Shown here: piece after piece, positions 1 through 7,555 of the stretch | Layout of the letters: every line of letters begins with the position of its first letter | Position numbering within the stretch: position 1 is the first letter of the stretch | NCBI GenBank assembly: GCA_020025535.1 | Contig: JAHHRY010000019.1 | Span: 1-13,975 of the forward strand | DNA: 13,975 nucleotides | Direction of reading: 5' to 3' | Origin: Oscillospiraceae bacterium | Lineage (GTDB): Bacteria > Bacillota > Clostridia > Oscillospirales > Oscillospiraceae | The notes under the pieces: model-generated | What the model was told of the DNA's origin: nothing | Databases searched by the model: none | Seen by the model: the letters and a program-made list of their open reading frames with translations, nothing else | Translations under genes and position numbers: made by a program

Positions 1-2040
1 ACCAAGGGCTTCAAGATCGTTCAGGACGTTAAGCCCGGCGGTGTCTTCCTGATCAACTGCCAGTGGTCTCTGGAGGAGCTGGAGCATCATCTGGATGCCG
101 CTTCCAAGCGCTACATTGCTGAAAACAACATTCAGCTGTACACCATCAACGCTATCGACCTGGCCATCAAGGTTGGCATGGGCAAGCGTACCAACACCAT
201 CCTGCAGTCCGCATTCTTCTCCCTGGCAAAGGTTATGCCTGCTGAAGATGCCGTTAAGTACATGAAGGATGCTGCTGAGCGTTCCTACTCCAAGAAGGGC
301 ATGGACGTTGTTGAGAAGAACTGGAACGCTATTGACGCAGGCGCTACCGCTTATGTAAAGATCGACGTTCCCGCTTCCTGGGCTACTGCCGAAGACAAGA
401 AGGTTGAGCGTGTGCTGGAAGGCCCCGCTGCTACCGTCGCTGTCGCAAAGGAAATCCTGACTCCCGTCGGCAAGATGGACGGCTACAGCCTGCCTGTCTC
501 CGCTTTCGAGAATCTGGAAGACGGCCAGTTCCCCTTGGGTGTTGCTGCTTACGAGAAGCGCGGCGTTGCCGTGACCGTTCCCGAGTGGGATGCCACCAAG
601 TGTATCCAGTGCAACAACTGTGCTTATGTCTGTCCTCATGCTACCATCCGTCCCTACGCTCTGACCGAGGCCGAGGCTGCTGCAGCTCCTGCAGATGCCA
701 AGATCGTGCCTGTTAAGGCCGGCAAGGGCAAGGGCGTTTACTCCTACACCATGGCTGTTTCTCCCCTGGACTGCATGGGCTGCGGTGTCTGTGTCGGCGT
801 TTGCCCCACCAGCGCTATCACCATGGTTCCTCAGGAAACTCAGCTGGCTCAGCAGGAAGTCTTCAACTACATGGTTTCCAAGGTTTCCGAGAAGGCCGAT
901 ATGCAGGATAACAGCGTCAAGGGCAGCCAGTTCCGCAAGCCCCTGCTGGAGTTCTCCGGCTCCTGTGCAGGCTGTGCCGAGACCTCTTACGCTCGCCTCG
1001 TAACTCAGCTGTTCGGCGATCGTATGTACATCTCCAATGCTACCGGCTGTTCCTCCATCTGGGGCGGCCCCGCTGCTACCTCTCCCTACACTGTCAATGC
1101 TGAGGGTCACGGTCCCGCATGGTCCAACTCCCTGTTCGAGGACAACGCTGAGCACGGTCTGGGTATGTACACCGCTCAGGCAGTCATCCGTGAGTCCCTG
1201 GCTAACAAGGTTCGCACCGTCATGGAAAATGGCAACGACGAGCGCAAGGCTGTCTGCCAGGCATGGCTGGATACCTTCAACAACGGCGATGCAAACAAGG
1301 CTGCTACCAAGGCTCTGATTGAGAATCTGGAAGCCAATGTCTGCTGCGACCTGGTTAAGGACATCCTGTCCAAGAAGGAATACCTGTCCAAGAAGTCCGT
1401 TTGGATCTTCGGCGGCGACGGCTGGGCATACGACATCGGCTTCGGCGGTGTTGACCATGTTCTGGCTTCCAACATGGACGTTAACATCTTCGTCTTCGAT
1501 ACCGAAGTTTACTCCAACACCGGTGGACAGGCTTCCAAGGCTTCCAACATCGGCCAGGTTGCTCAGTTTGCAGCTTCCGGTAAGGAAACCAAGAAGAAGT
1601 CTCTGTCCGAGATCGCAATGAGCTATGGCTACGTTTATGTTGCTCAGATCGCTATGGGCGCTAACCCCGCTCAGACCATCAAGGCAATCACCGAGGCTGA
1701 AGCTTACCACGGTCCTTCCCTGATCATTGGCTACGCTCCCTGTGAGATGCACTCCATCAAGGGCGGCATGACCAACTGCCAGGCTGAGATGAAGAAGGCT
1801 GTTGAGTGCGGTTACTGGAACCTGTTCCGCTTCGATCCCACCAAGGAAACCGGCAAGTTCACTCTGGACTCCAAGGCTCCCAAGGATGGCTATCAGGAGT
1901 TCCTGATGAACGAAGCTCGTTACAGCCGTCTGACTCGTGAGTTCCCCGAGCGTGCAACCGATCTGTTCGCTAAGAACGAGGCTGCTGCTAAGGAGCGTTA
2001 CGAGCACCTGCTGAAGCTGGTCGACATGTACAAGGACTAA
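1..2040 (+). CDS. nifJ: pyruvate:ferredoxin (flavodoxin) oxidoreductase, C-terminal part (5' end outside window)
   Basis: Cytoplasmic enzyme that decarboxylates pyruvate to acetyl-CoA and CO2 and passes the electrons to ferredoxin or flavodoxin, a central step of anaerobic fermentation. The reading frame is open from base 1, so the ATG at 178 is internal; 679 residues are present, a little over half of the usual ~1170-1200. Fragment numbering: a 2x[4Fe-4S] ferredoxin domain has C201/C204/C207/C211 and C258/C261/C264/C268. The thiamine-diphosphate domain follows, with GDGW at 472-475 and NTGGQ at 506-510. The four ligands of the cluster near the thiamine are C322, C325, C350 and C593, with spacing like that of the Desulfovibrio enzyme. 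All metal and cofactor motifs seen are intact. Codon use is strongly biased to C-ending and CTG/AAG codons, as in highly expressed genes. It is last in its transcript, since a strong terminator follows 15 bases after the stop. Identification is firm. Confidence 0.97.
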   Translation, partial: TKGFKIVQDVKPGGVFLINCQWSLEELEHHLDAASKRYIAENNIQLYTINAIDLAIKVGMGKRTNTILQSAFFSLAKVMPAEDAVKYMKDAAERSYSKKGMDVVEKNWNAIDAGATAYVKIDVPASWATAEDKKVERVLEGPAATVAVAKEILTPVGKMDGYSLPVSAFENLEDGQFPLGVAAYEKRGVAVTVPEWDATKCIQCNNCAYVCPHATIRPYALTEAEAAAAPADAKIVPVKAGKGKGVYSYTMAVSPLDCMGCGVCVGVCPTSAITMVPQETQLAQQEVFNYMVSKVSEKADMQDNSVKGSQFRKPLLEFSGSCAGCAETSYARLVTQLFGDRMYISNATGCSSIWGGPAATSPYTVNAEGHGPAWSNSLFEDNAEHGLGMYTAQAVIRESLANKVRTVMENGNDERKAVCQAWLDTFNNGDANKAATKALIENLEANVCCDLVKDILSKKEYLSKKSVWIFGGDGWAYDIGFGGVDHVLASNMDVNIFVFDTEVYSNTGGQASKASNIGQVAQFAASGKETKKKSLSEIAMSYGYVYVAQIAMGANPAQTIKAITEAEAYHGPSLIIGYAPCEMHSIKGGMTNCQAEMKKAVECGYWNLFRFDPTKETGKFTLDSKAPKDGYQEFLMNEARYSRLTREFPERATDLFAKNEAAAKERYEHLLKLVDMYKD

Positions 2041-2055
2041 TTCCTAAACAGCATT

Positions 2056-2088
2056 ATCCTCCCCCGGAAAACCGGGGGAGGATTTTTT
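2056..2088 (+). terminator. intrinsic terminator of nifJ
   Basis: A perfect 12-bp GC-rich stem (2056-2067 with 2072-2083) and an AAAA loop run straight into a T tract at 2083-2088. It begins 15 bases after the nifJ stop codon. Confidence 0.95.
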
Positions 2089-2093
2089 ATACG

Positions 2094-2131
2094 AAAAACC
2101 GGAGAACTTCATTTCAGAAATTCTCCGGTTT
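2094..2131 (-). terminator. intrinsic terminator of the minus-strand tail-like gene
   Basis: An 11-bp perfect stem (2096-2106 with 2121-2131) around a 14-base loop. Read on the minus strand it is followed by a T run, the complement of the A run at 2094-2098. It lies about 90 bases downstream of the stop at 2224, back to back with the nifJ terminator. Confidence 0.75.
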
Positions 2132-2223
2132 CAGCTTAAAACATTTTCAGACACCATCGCCTGTCAGTCGCCGCTTCTGGCAAATATTGTTTTTCCGTCA
2201 GCTGCAATACAGGTAAAAACACA

Positions 2224-3276
2224 CTAGGGTGCAGGCTTGGCAATGATATTGCCATTTGCATCTGTGCCGAGATACATATTGGGTGCCCAGCCTGTCTTAT
2301 TTACCTTTTTGTTTCCAAGCTGTCCGACAACCGCATCCACATATTCCTTATTGGCTGCATCACTGGCTATCCTGGGATTTGCCACACAACGCAAAATGCA
2401 TGGCTCATCTCCATACGCTCCATAGAACTCCAATATGTTTGCAATCCCCGCCGCATCCTGAAGCAGTCCACCGGAGACGATGTTTACACCGTCATTGAAA
2501 TTTCCGCTATCGCCCTGAATCGCCACGAGTTTTGCAGAAATATCAGCCACATTGTCGATATTGTTTCCGTGCATATCCAGATTGCTGTTGCTGAGCATTC
2601 CGTCCTTGCCATGGTACACCGTAAACTGGGTTGTCGTATGATCCGTATACGTAATCGTATATGTGTCCTTCGTACCGGGAGCTCCCGTTCCGGAAGTCCG
2701 AGCAATGCTTACAATTCCCCTGCCAAGACCCTCAAACTTCTGGTCAGGAAGCTGCGGCATTCCGGGTTTGTTGGGTCTGAAATTAACAACAACAGAATTA
2801 TTGTGGTTGATCACATGAGGCATATAATAGCCTCCGCCCTCGTTGATTGCTGCTACCAGATTGCTTTTATTGGATGTCTCCAGATCCTGCAGGTTGCCTA
2901 TTTTTCTCAGGACATTCATCCACGCGGGATGTTCCGGTTCCAGCGTCTCATCACATTCTGCGTTCGCACCATTTTCAATTTTGCCGCATTCTACCCATAC
3001 GGTGGGAATTACCAGCGTACTGTCGGCATTGCGCCCCTCAATCCCCAGGTACAGTGTATGCCCAAACGTCATTACCTCATGTGCCACTGTCGCCTGCTTT
3101 TCCACGCCGACGACAGATCTCATGCATCCGCCTTTGCAGACCAGTGTCTTTTGCAGACCATTCCATGCACTGTCATACTCAATGGTAACCGGGATGCCCA
3201 CCATTCCTGCTGTCAAGACACCGGTTACCGTTGCCTGCGCCGTCGCGCCCTTTACAACCAGTTTAATACTCGTCAT
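2224..3276 (-). CDS. phage-tail-fibre/baseplate-like protein, orphan
   Basis: 350-residue protein that resembles Clostridia prophage tail or baseplate proteins. The N-terminal ~100 residues are beta-rich and typical of this group (KLVVKGATAQATVTG at 5-19, EGRNADSTLVIP at 80-91). Residues 115-146 look helical. A fibre-type segment is at 196-226 (GTGAPGTKDTYTITYTD, then VYHGKDG). The C-terminus carries collar-like phrases (NLDMHGNNIDNVADI at 232-246, ASDAANKEYVDAVVG at 304-318). There is no signal peptide or membrane segment. The ATG at 3276 has AGGAGG 7 bases upstream. No capsid, portal, holin or lysin gene is near; the neighbours are nifJ and a permease. I saw no convincing promoter between 3277 and 3469, a stretch with no gene. 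The frame continues for 19 more sense codons beyond the TAG stop. The family resemblance is recalled from the motifs, and the cellular role is unknown. Confidence 0.7.
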   Translation of the reverse strand: MTSIKLVVKGATAQATVTGVLTAGMVGIPVTIEYDSAWNGLQKTLVCKGGCMRSVVGVEKQATVAHEVMTFGHTLYLGIEGRNADSTLVIPTVWVECGKIENGANAECDETLEPEHPAWMNVLRKIGNLQDLETSNKSNLVAAINEGGGYYMPHVINHNNSVVVNFRPNKPGMPQLPDQKFEGLGRGIVSIARTSGTGAPGTKDTYTITYTDHTTTQFTVYHGKDGMLSNSNLDMHGNNIDNVADISAKLVAIQGDSGNFNDGVNIVSGGLLQDAAGIANILEFYGAYGDEPCILRCVANPRIASDAANKEYVDAVVGQLGNKKVNKTGWAPNMYLGTDANGNIIAKPAP

Positions 3277-3467
3277 TTTGATTCCTCCTCAATAAATGTA
3301 GAGGCAAATTGCATGGTCATCTGTGAGATTCTGTAAGTTCAGACTTTTCCTCTCTTTTGATGAACCGCAATATACCTTCCCAACACTATACAGGAAGTCT
3401 CAAAAAGTTGTACCGGTTGCTGCTACCACAAAAATACAGGTGTGCAGGTTTAACATATTGTATTTGC

Positions 3468-3500
3468 AAAAATGCCCGACGAACCAATCGTCGGGCATTT
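3468..3500 (-). terminator. intrinsic terminator of the AI-2E-family gene
   Basis: A perfect 13-bp stem (3470-3482 with 3488-3500) with a 5-base loop. On the minus strand it ends in a five-T run (A run at 3468-3472). It lies 7 bases after the stop codon of the gene at 3507. Confidence 0.93.
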
Positions 3501-3506
3501 GGGGAA

Positions 3507-4790
3507 TTATTTCTGTTCTTGCAGCTGTTCTTCAGTCTGAGCTTCCGCCTGCTCATCGTTCACAGCTTTCTTCGCCATACGCTTCTTGATTGCATTCTGA
3601 CTTTTTGCCATAAAATGCGAACGGACAACCATCGGCTGTTCTTTTACTTTTTCCGGATCAATATTCTTTGCTTTAATTCGCTTATTTGCGAATTCTGCAA
3701 TCAGCGCATAGAGTACGGATGCAAACGGTACAATCATAAACATACCGCTCACACCAAACATTCCGCCGCCAACAGCAACTGCCAGCAACACCCACATACC
3801 CGGCAAGCCAATGGAGCTTCCCACCACTCTGGGATAAATCACATTGCCCTCAAACTGCTGAATGACCAGGAACATGATAACGAATGTAACCGCCTGAAGA
3901 GGATTGCTCACAAGGATGAAGAAAGCTCCCAGAACGCAGCCCACAAACGCACCGACTACAGGCACCAAGGCGGTCACAGTAATCAACACAGAAATCAAAG
4001 GGATATACGGCATCCGGAAAATGGCCATTGATACCACGAACAGCAATCCAAGGATCACAGCCTCCAGACACTGTCCTGTGATAAAATTAGAAAATGTCGT
4101 ATTCGTCATCCGAAGGATGCGGACGGTCTCATCCGCAAAATGTTCGGGAGCTATCGCATAAATCAGCTTTCTTCCCTGCCGTGCCAATGTTTCTTTGCTG
4201 GCCAGACAGTAGAATGCAAATACGATGCTGATTACCATATTAACAATTGCGCCAGTCACACTGCCAACTGCGCTGATGGTGCCATTTACAATTGCCTCCA
4301 TACTGTTGCCCAGCTTGGTAGCAATCTTCTGGAGCACATTTTTCCAATTCAGTTTATCGATTCCAATATTCTCTTCTACCCATTCACGCATATCCGGGTG
4401 AGCATCCAGGAATGTCATAATCTTCCGCTCCGTCTCTTTGAAGAAATCCGGAAGGCGTTCCACCAGTTCCTGAATCGTCTTATCGATCTGCGGAATGAGC
4501 AGCATGAACACGCCGGATATCAGGAGCACAATTGCTGCAATCGTCAGCAGAATTGCAATCAGACGAGTAAACTTTTTTAATTTAGCCCTCTTCAGTAGAT
4601 TTTCAAATCCGCGCATAGGGACATTAAAAATAAAAGCCAGCGCTGCACCCACGACAAACGGAGCAAGCATGCCGCTGGCAAATTTCCAAACACTCTGAAC
4701 ACGTTCAGTCTCGTGCAGCAACCAGTAAAAAGCAATACAGCCCAATACACACAGGAAAATATTGCGCATGGACTTATTATTCATTCGCAA
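3507..4790 (-). CDS. AI-2E/PerM-family membrane transporter
   Basis: 427-residue multi-pass membrane protein of the AI-2E (PerM/YtvI/TqsA) family; members export small molecules or act as Na+/H+ antiporters, and the substrate here cannot be read from sequence. Hydrophobic segments are near residues 10-25, 38-56, 77-100, 178-197, 240-258, 262-294, 300-311 and 331-366. The soluble helical part at 101-165, between early and later membrane segments, is typical of the family. The signature block is GNVIYPRVVGSSIGLPG at 315-331. A charged tail (about 370-427) rich in K, E and Q points to the cytoplasm. The chosen start is TTG at 4790, because GGGGGG lies 7 bases upstream; the in-frame ATG at 4784 would leave 13 bases. 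The gene is a single-gene transcript with its own promoter and terminator. Confidence 0.9.
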   Translation of the reverse strand: MRMNNKSMRNIFLCVLGCIAFYWLLHETERVQSVWKFASGMLAPFVVGAALAFIFNVPMRGFENLLKRAKLKKFTRLIAILLTIAAIVLLISGVFMLLIPQIDKTIQELVERLPDFFKETERKIMTFLDAHPDMREWVEENIGIDKLNWKNVLQKIATKLGNSMEAIVNGTISAVGSVTGAIVNMVISIVFAFYCLASKETLARQGRKLIYAIAPEHFADETVRILRMTNTTFSNFITGQCLEAVILGLLFVVSMAIFRMPYIPLISVLITVTALVPVVGAFVGCVLGAFFILVSNPLQAVTFVIMFLVIQQFEGNVIYPRVVGSSIGLPGMWVLLAVAVGGGMFGVSGMFMIVPFASVLYALIAEFANKRIKAKNIDPEKVKEQPMVVRSHFMAKSQNAIKKRMAKKAVNDEQAEAQTEEQLQEQK

Positions 4791-4819
4791 AAAAGAGCCC
4801 CCCTTTTTCTATCTATTGT

Positions 4820-4848
4820 ATTATATCTTGAACGGAGGGAAATGTCCA
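4820..4848 (-). promoter_or_regulatory. sigma-A-type promoter for the AI-2E-family gene
   Basis: On the minus strand, -35 TGGACA (4843-4848) and -10 TATAAT (4820-4825) are separated by exactly 17 bases. The -10 ends 29 bases before the TTG start. Confidence 0.8.
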
Positions 4849-4892
4849 GTAAATTAGCAGTAATTATTCCAAAAAATCAGCTGGCAATCCAA

Positions 4893-4921
4893 TCATAGTT
4901 TCCCGCATTGCGGCATAGGTT
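4893..4921 (+). promoter_or_regulatory. possible sigma-E-like promoter of spoIIID
   Basis: TCATAGTT (4893-4900) and CATAGGTT (4914-4921), 13 bases apart, weakly resemble the mother-cell sigma-E pattern (ATATT-type -35, CATAcanT -10). In Bacillus subtilis spoIIID is transcribed by sigma-E. No sigma-A-like pair stands out upstream of the gene. The match is partial, so this is a suggestion only. Confidence 0.3.
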
Positions 4922-4955
4922 TTTTGCGGAAGGACACAGCATCGGAGGGAAAACT

Positions 4956-5207
4956 ATGTTAGATACCATTGAGGAAAGAGCCTGCGAACTGGCTGTGTAC
5001 ATGATCGAAACCGGCGCCACTGTTCGCGCCGCTGCAGCACACTTCGGCATCTCCAAATCCACAGTGCATAAGGATTTGCAGCAAAGACTGCCAGTATGCA
5101 ATCCTGCACTCTATGCAAAAGTGCGGGAAGTACTGGATCTGAACAAACGGGAACGCCATATCCGCGGCGGAATGGCCACAAGGCGCAAATACAAGGGAAT
5201 GGAATAA
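4956..5207 (+). CDS. spoIIID: stage III sporulation transcriptional regulator SpoIIID
   Basis: 83-residue DNA-binding protein that switches genes on and off in the mother cell during endospore formation, after sigma-E. A helix-turn-helix covers about residues 21-43 (ATVRAAAAHFGISKSTVHKD). The basic C-terminal segment with RHIRGGMATRRKYKG (67-81) matches the second DNA-contact region of the family; B. subtilis SpoIIID has RHLRGGEATKLKYKK there. The length is near the usual 80-95. I chose ATG 4956 because GGAGGG lies 6 bases upstream; an earlier in-frame ATG at 4908 has no ribosome site and would add 16 residues not seen in the family. The gene stands alone between a divergent permease gene and a convergent small gene. 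It implies that the host forms spores or descends from a spore former. Confidence 0.95.
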   Translation: MLDTIEERACELAVYMIETGATVRAAAAHFGISKSTVHKDLQQRLPVCNPALYAKVREVLDLNKRERHIRGGMATRRKYKGME

Positions 5208-5209
5208 TC

Positions 5210-5238
5210 AAAGTCCCCAACCGCCGGTTGGGGACTTT
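5210..5238. terminator. shared hairpin terminator between spoIIID and the small minus-strand gene
   Basis: A 13-bp perfect stem (5210-5222 with 5226-5238) with a 3-base loop lies between the stop of spoIIID (5207) and the stop of the convergent 53-aa gene (5244). Each arm ends in AAA/TTT, so it can act on both strands, though the T tract is short. Confidence 0.75.
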
Positions 5239-5243
5239 CCAAA

Positions 5244-5405
5244 TTACAAATCATCTGCATCCTGCACGGGAATTTCATATCTGTCCATGGGACGCCCCGT
5301 ATAACAGCCCTGCGGATCCGTGATGATGGAATCCGACTTTGTTTTCCCTGCAGACGCAAGTGATTTCGCGCAACGGACGTTTGAATTTTTTGATTTGTCA
5401 AGCAT
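5244..5405 (-). CDS. small conserved-looking hydrophilic protein, 53 aa, function unknown
   Basis: Short gene with ATG at 5403-5405 and TAA at 5244-5246. AGAGGTG lies 8 bases before the ATG, and a hairpin terminator follows the stop. The product is hydrophilic, with a basic, Ser-rich N-terminal half (K/S/N/R, residues 3-24). The C-terminal half has a distinctive pattern: DPQGCYTGRP at 30-39 and PVQDADDL at 46-53. I recall short proteins in other Clostridia with the same DP-G-YTG-P and PVQDADDL ending, none with a known role; this was not checked. There is no signal peptide, membrane segment or clear metal site. It converges on spoIIID and diverges from serC. I saw no firm promoter, although AT-rich sequence upstream could hold one. 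Confidence 0.7.
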   Translation of the reverse strand: MLDKSKNSNVRCAKSLASAGKTKSDSIITDPQGCYTGRPMDRYEIPVQDADDL

Positions 5406-5478
5406 GATCATATCACCTCTTTAACAGTTTTTCCAGCCATTTTTCTATTATTTCTGTAAATTTTTCACAAATTAGGGC

Positions 5479-5507
5479 TTGATTCCCGGAAATGAATGTG
5501 CTATACT
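5479..5507 (+). promoter_or_regulatory. sigma-A-type promoter of the serC-serA-rlmH operon
   Basis: -35 TTGATT (5479-5484), a 17-base spacer and -10 TATACT (5502-5507), followed by a ~40-base leader to the serC start. The leader holds a small GC-rich repeat (GCGACTGCGAATCGC, 5514-5528). It is too short for a riboswitch, and no T-box is seen. Confidence 0.85.
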
Positions 5508-5552
5508 CATCGCAGCGACTGCGAATCGCAGCAATTATATGGAGGTAATGTA

Positions 5553-6638
5553 ATGTATAACCGCAGCTATAATTTTTCCGCAGGTCCTGCTACTATGCCC
5601 GTTCCTGTTCTGGAGGAAATCCGGGACGAAATGCTCAACTACCGTGGTTCCGGTATGTGTGTAATGGAGATGTCTCACCGTTCCAAAGTATTCCAGCAGA
5701 TCTTCGACGAGGCCGAAGCAGACCTCCGCAAGCTGATGGGTATTCCTGATAACTACAAGGTGCTGTTCATTCAGGGCGGTGCTACTCTGCAGTTCTCCAT
5801 GCTCCCCATGAACCTGATGAAGAACGGCGTTGCCGACTACATTGTCACCGGTGCCTGGAGTAAGAAGGCATTTAAGGAAGCCCAGAAGTTCGGCGATGTC
5901 AAGTGCGTCGCTTCTTCTGAGGACAAGAACTTCTCTTACCTGCCCGACTGCTCCGATCTGCCCATTCGTGAGAACGCTGACTATGTCTATATTTGCGAAA
6001 ACGAAACCATTCATGGCACCACCTTCCAGAAGCTGCCCAACACCAAGGGTAAGATTCTGGTTTCTGACCAGAGCTCTATGTTCCTGTCCAAGCCCTGCAA
6101 TGTCTCCGATTACGGTGTCATCTACGGCGGCGTACAGAAGAACATCGGACCTGCCGGTATCTCCATCGTGATCATCCGTGAGGACCTGATCCGTGAAGAT
6201 CTGGATCCCAAGACCCCCGTTTATATGCGCTATGATACCCACGCCGGTGCCGGCTCCATGTACAACACCCCCAACTGCTGGGCTATCTATGTCTGCGGCA
6301 AGGTATTCCGTTACCTGCTCAACAACGGTGGTCTGGAAGCTATGGCTGCTTACAACGAGAAAAAGGCTAAGGTGCTGTACGATTATCTGGATAGCTCTAA
6401 AATGTTCAACGGTACTGTTGAGAAGGAATTCCGTTCTCTGATGAACGTTCCCTTCGTCACCGGTTCCAAGGACCTGGATGCTGAAGTTGTTGCTTACACC
6501 AAGGCTGCCGGTTTCGACAACCTGAAGGGCCACAAGTCCGTTGGCGGCCTGCGTGCTTCCATCTACAACGCAATGCCCATCGAGGGTGTTGAGGCTCTTG
6601 TTGAGTGCCTGAAGAAGTTCGAAGCAGAACATAAATAA
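5553..6638 (+). CDS. serC: phosphoserine aminotransferase
   Basis: 361-residue PLP enzyme that converts 3-phosphohydroxypyruvate and glutamate to 3-phosphoserine and 2-oxoglutarate, the second step of serine synthesis. The opening NFSAGPATMP, the phosphate-binding area around QGGATLQFSMLPMNL, and GGVQKNIGPAG with the PLP lysine at K196 (E. coli K198) identify it. The length equals the family's usual ~360. Start ATG 5553 has GGAGG (5541-5545) 7 bases upstream; an upstream ATG at 5496 would add 19 residues absent in the family. It is the first gene of the operon and serA starts 14 bases after its stop. Its codon bias resembles that of nifJ and implies high expression. Confidence 0.97.
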   Translation: MYNRSYNFSAGPATMPVPVLEEIRDEMLNYRGSGMCVMEMSHRSKVFQQIFDEAEADLRKLMGIPDNYKVLFIQGGATLQFSMLPMNLMKNGVADYIVTGAWSKKAFKEAQKFGDVKCVASSEDKNFSYLPDCSDLPIRENADYVYICENETIHGTTFQKLPNTKGKILVSDQSSMFLSKPCNVSDYGVIYGGVQKNIGPAGISIVIIREDLIREDLDPKTPVYMRYDTHAGAGSMYNTPNCWAIYVCGKVFRYLLNNGGLEAMAAYNEKKAKVLYDYLDSSKMFNGTVEKEFRSLMNVPFVTGSKDLDAEVVAYTKAAGFDNLKGHKSVGGLRASIYNAMPIEGVEALVECLKKFEAEHK

Positions 6639-6652
6639 GGAGGATTATCACA

Positions 6653-7552
6653 ATGAGAATTCTGGTTACCGACGGAATGGATAAATCCGCCATTGCTACC
6701 CTGAAAGCCAACGGTCACGAAGTCGTTGAGCAGTTCTACGAGCCCGATGCACTGGGCCAGGCTCTGCGCGACTTTGATGCTGTCGTAATTCGTTCCGCTA
6801 CCAAGATCCGTAAGGCACAGCTGGAAGTCGCCAAGGACAGCCGTCTGAAGCTGATCATCCGCGGCGGTGTCGGCGTCGATAATATCGATGTCAAGGACGC
6901 TGAGGCTATGGGCATCACCGTCCGCAACACCCCCAACGCTTCCTCCAACGCCGTAGCTGAGCTGGCTATCGGTCTGATGTTCTCCTGCGCTCGTTACATT
7001 TCCATCGCAGGCCACACCATGCGCGAAGGCAAGTGGGAGAAGAAGACCTACGGTAAGGGCTTCGAGCTGGGCGGCAAGACTTTGGGTGTTATCGGCTACG
7101 GCCGTATCGGCAAGCGCATCGGTGACATCGCTCAGGGCATCGGCATGAATGTTATCGCTTATCAGCGTCATCCCAAGCCTGAGTACGAGTGCGAGACCAT
7201 GCACTTCGTAAGCCAGGAAGAGCTGATGGCCAAGGCTGACATCATCGCCCTCAGCACTCCCGCACTGGGTGAGCCCATCATCAATGCCAACACCATCGCT
7301 TCCATGAAGGACGGCGTTGTCATCATCAACACCTCCCGTGGTGCAAACATCGACGAGAACGCTCTGCTGGAAGCTCTCAACAGCGGCAAGGTTCGTGCAG
7401 CCGGTCTGGACGTCTGGACCGAAGAGCCCACCAAGAACGAGGCTCTCTCCACCCATCCCGCCGTTTCCGCACTGCCTCACATCGGCGCTTCTACCTCCGA
7501 GGCTCAGAAGCGTATCGGCAGCGAGATTGTTTCCATCATTGAGTCCTTCTAA
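6653..7552 (+). CDS. serA: D-3-phosphoglycerate dehydrogenase, short form without ACT domain
   Basis: 299-residue NAD-dependent D-2-hydroxyacid dehydrogenase, taken as the first serine-pathway enzyme (3-phosphoglycerate to 3-phosphohydroxypyruvate) because it follows serC. The substrate-binding domain comes first, with IRGGVGVDNIDV; the nucleotide-binding loop is GYGRIG. The catalytic set is R229 (TSRGA), E258 (WTEEP) and H276 (LPHIGAST). The protein ends about 24 residues after the catalytic His, so the C-terminal regulatory ACT domain of E. coli-type SerA is missing and serine feedback through it is not expected. AAGGAGG lies 9 bases before the ATG. Another hydroxyacid substrate cannot be excluded from sequence alone, but the operon argues for serine. 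Confidence 0.93.
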   Translation: MRILVTDGMDKSAIATLKANGHEVVEQFYEPDALGQALRDFDAVVIRSATKIRKAQLEVAKDSRLKLIIRGGVGVDNIDVKDAEAMGITVRNTPNASSNAVAELAIGLMFSCARYISIAGHTMREGKWEKKTYGKGFELGGKTLGVIGYGRIGKRIGDIAQGIGMNVIAYQRHPKPEYECETMHFVSQEELMAKADIIALSTPALGEPIINANTIASMKDGVVIINTSRGANIDENALLEALNSGKVRAAGLDVWTEEPTKNEALSTHPAVSALPHIGASTSEAQKRIGSEIVSIIESF

Positions 7553-7555
7553 ATA

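Noticed and set aside
2569..3336. 255-codon plus-strand frame opposite the tail-like gene
   Set aside because: The minus-strand frame has recognisable motifs, a ribosome site and a terminator; this one has Cys/His/Arg-rich shadow composition.
5535..6632. 365-codon open frame antisense to serC
   Set aside because: It is the complement of a confident gene with strong codon bias, and shows no motif or start signal of its own.
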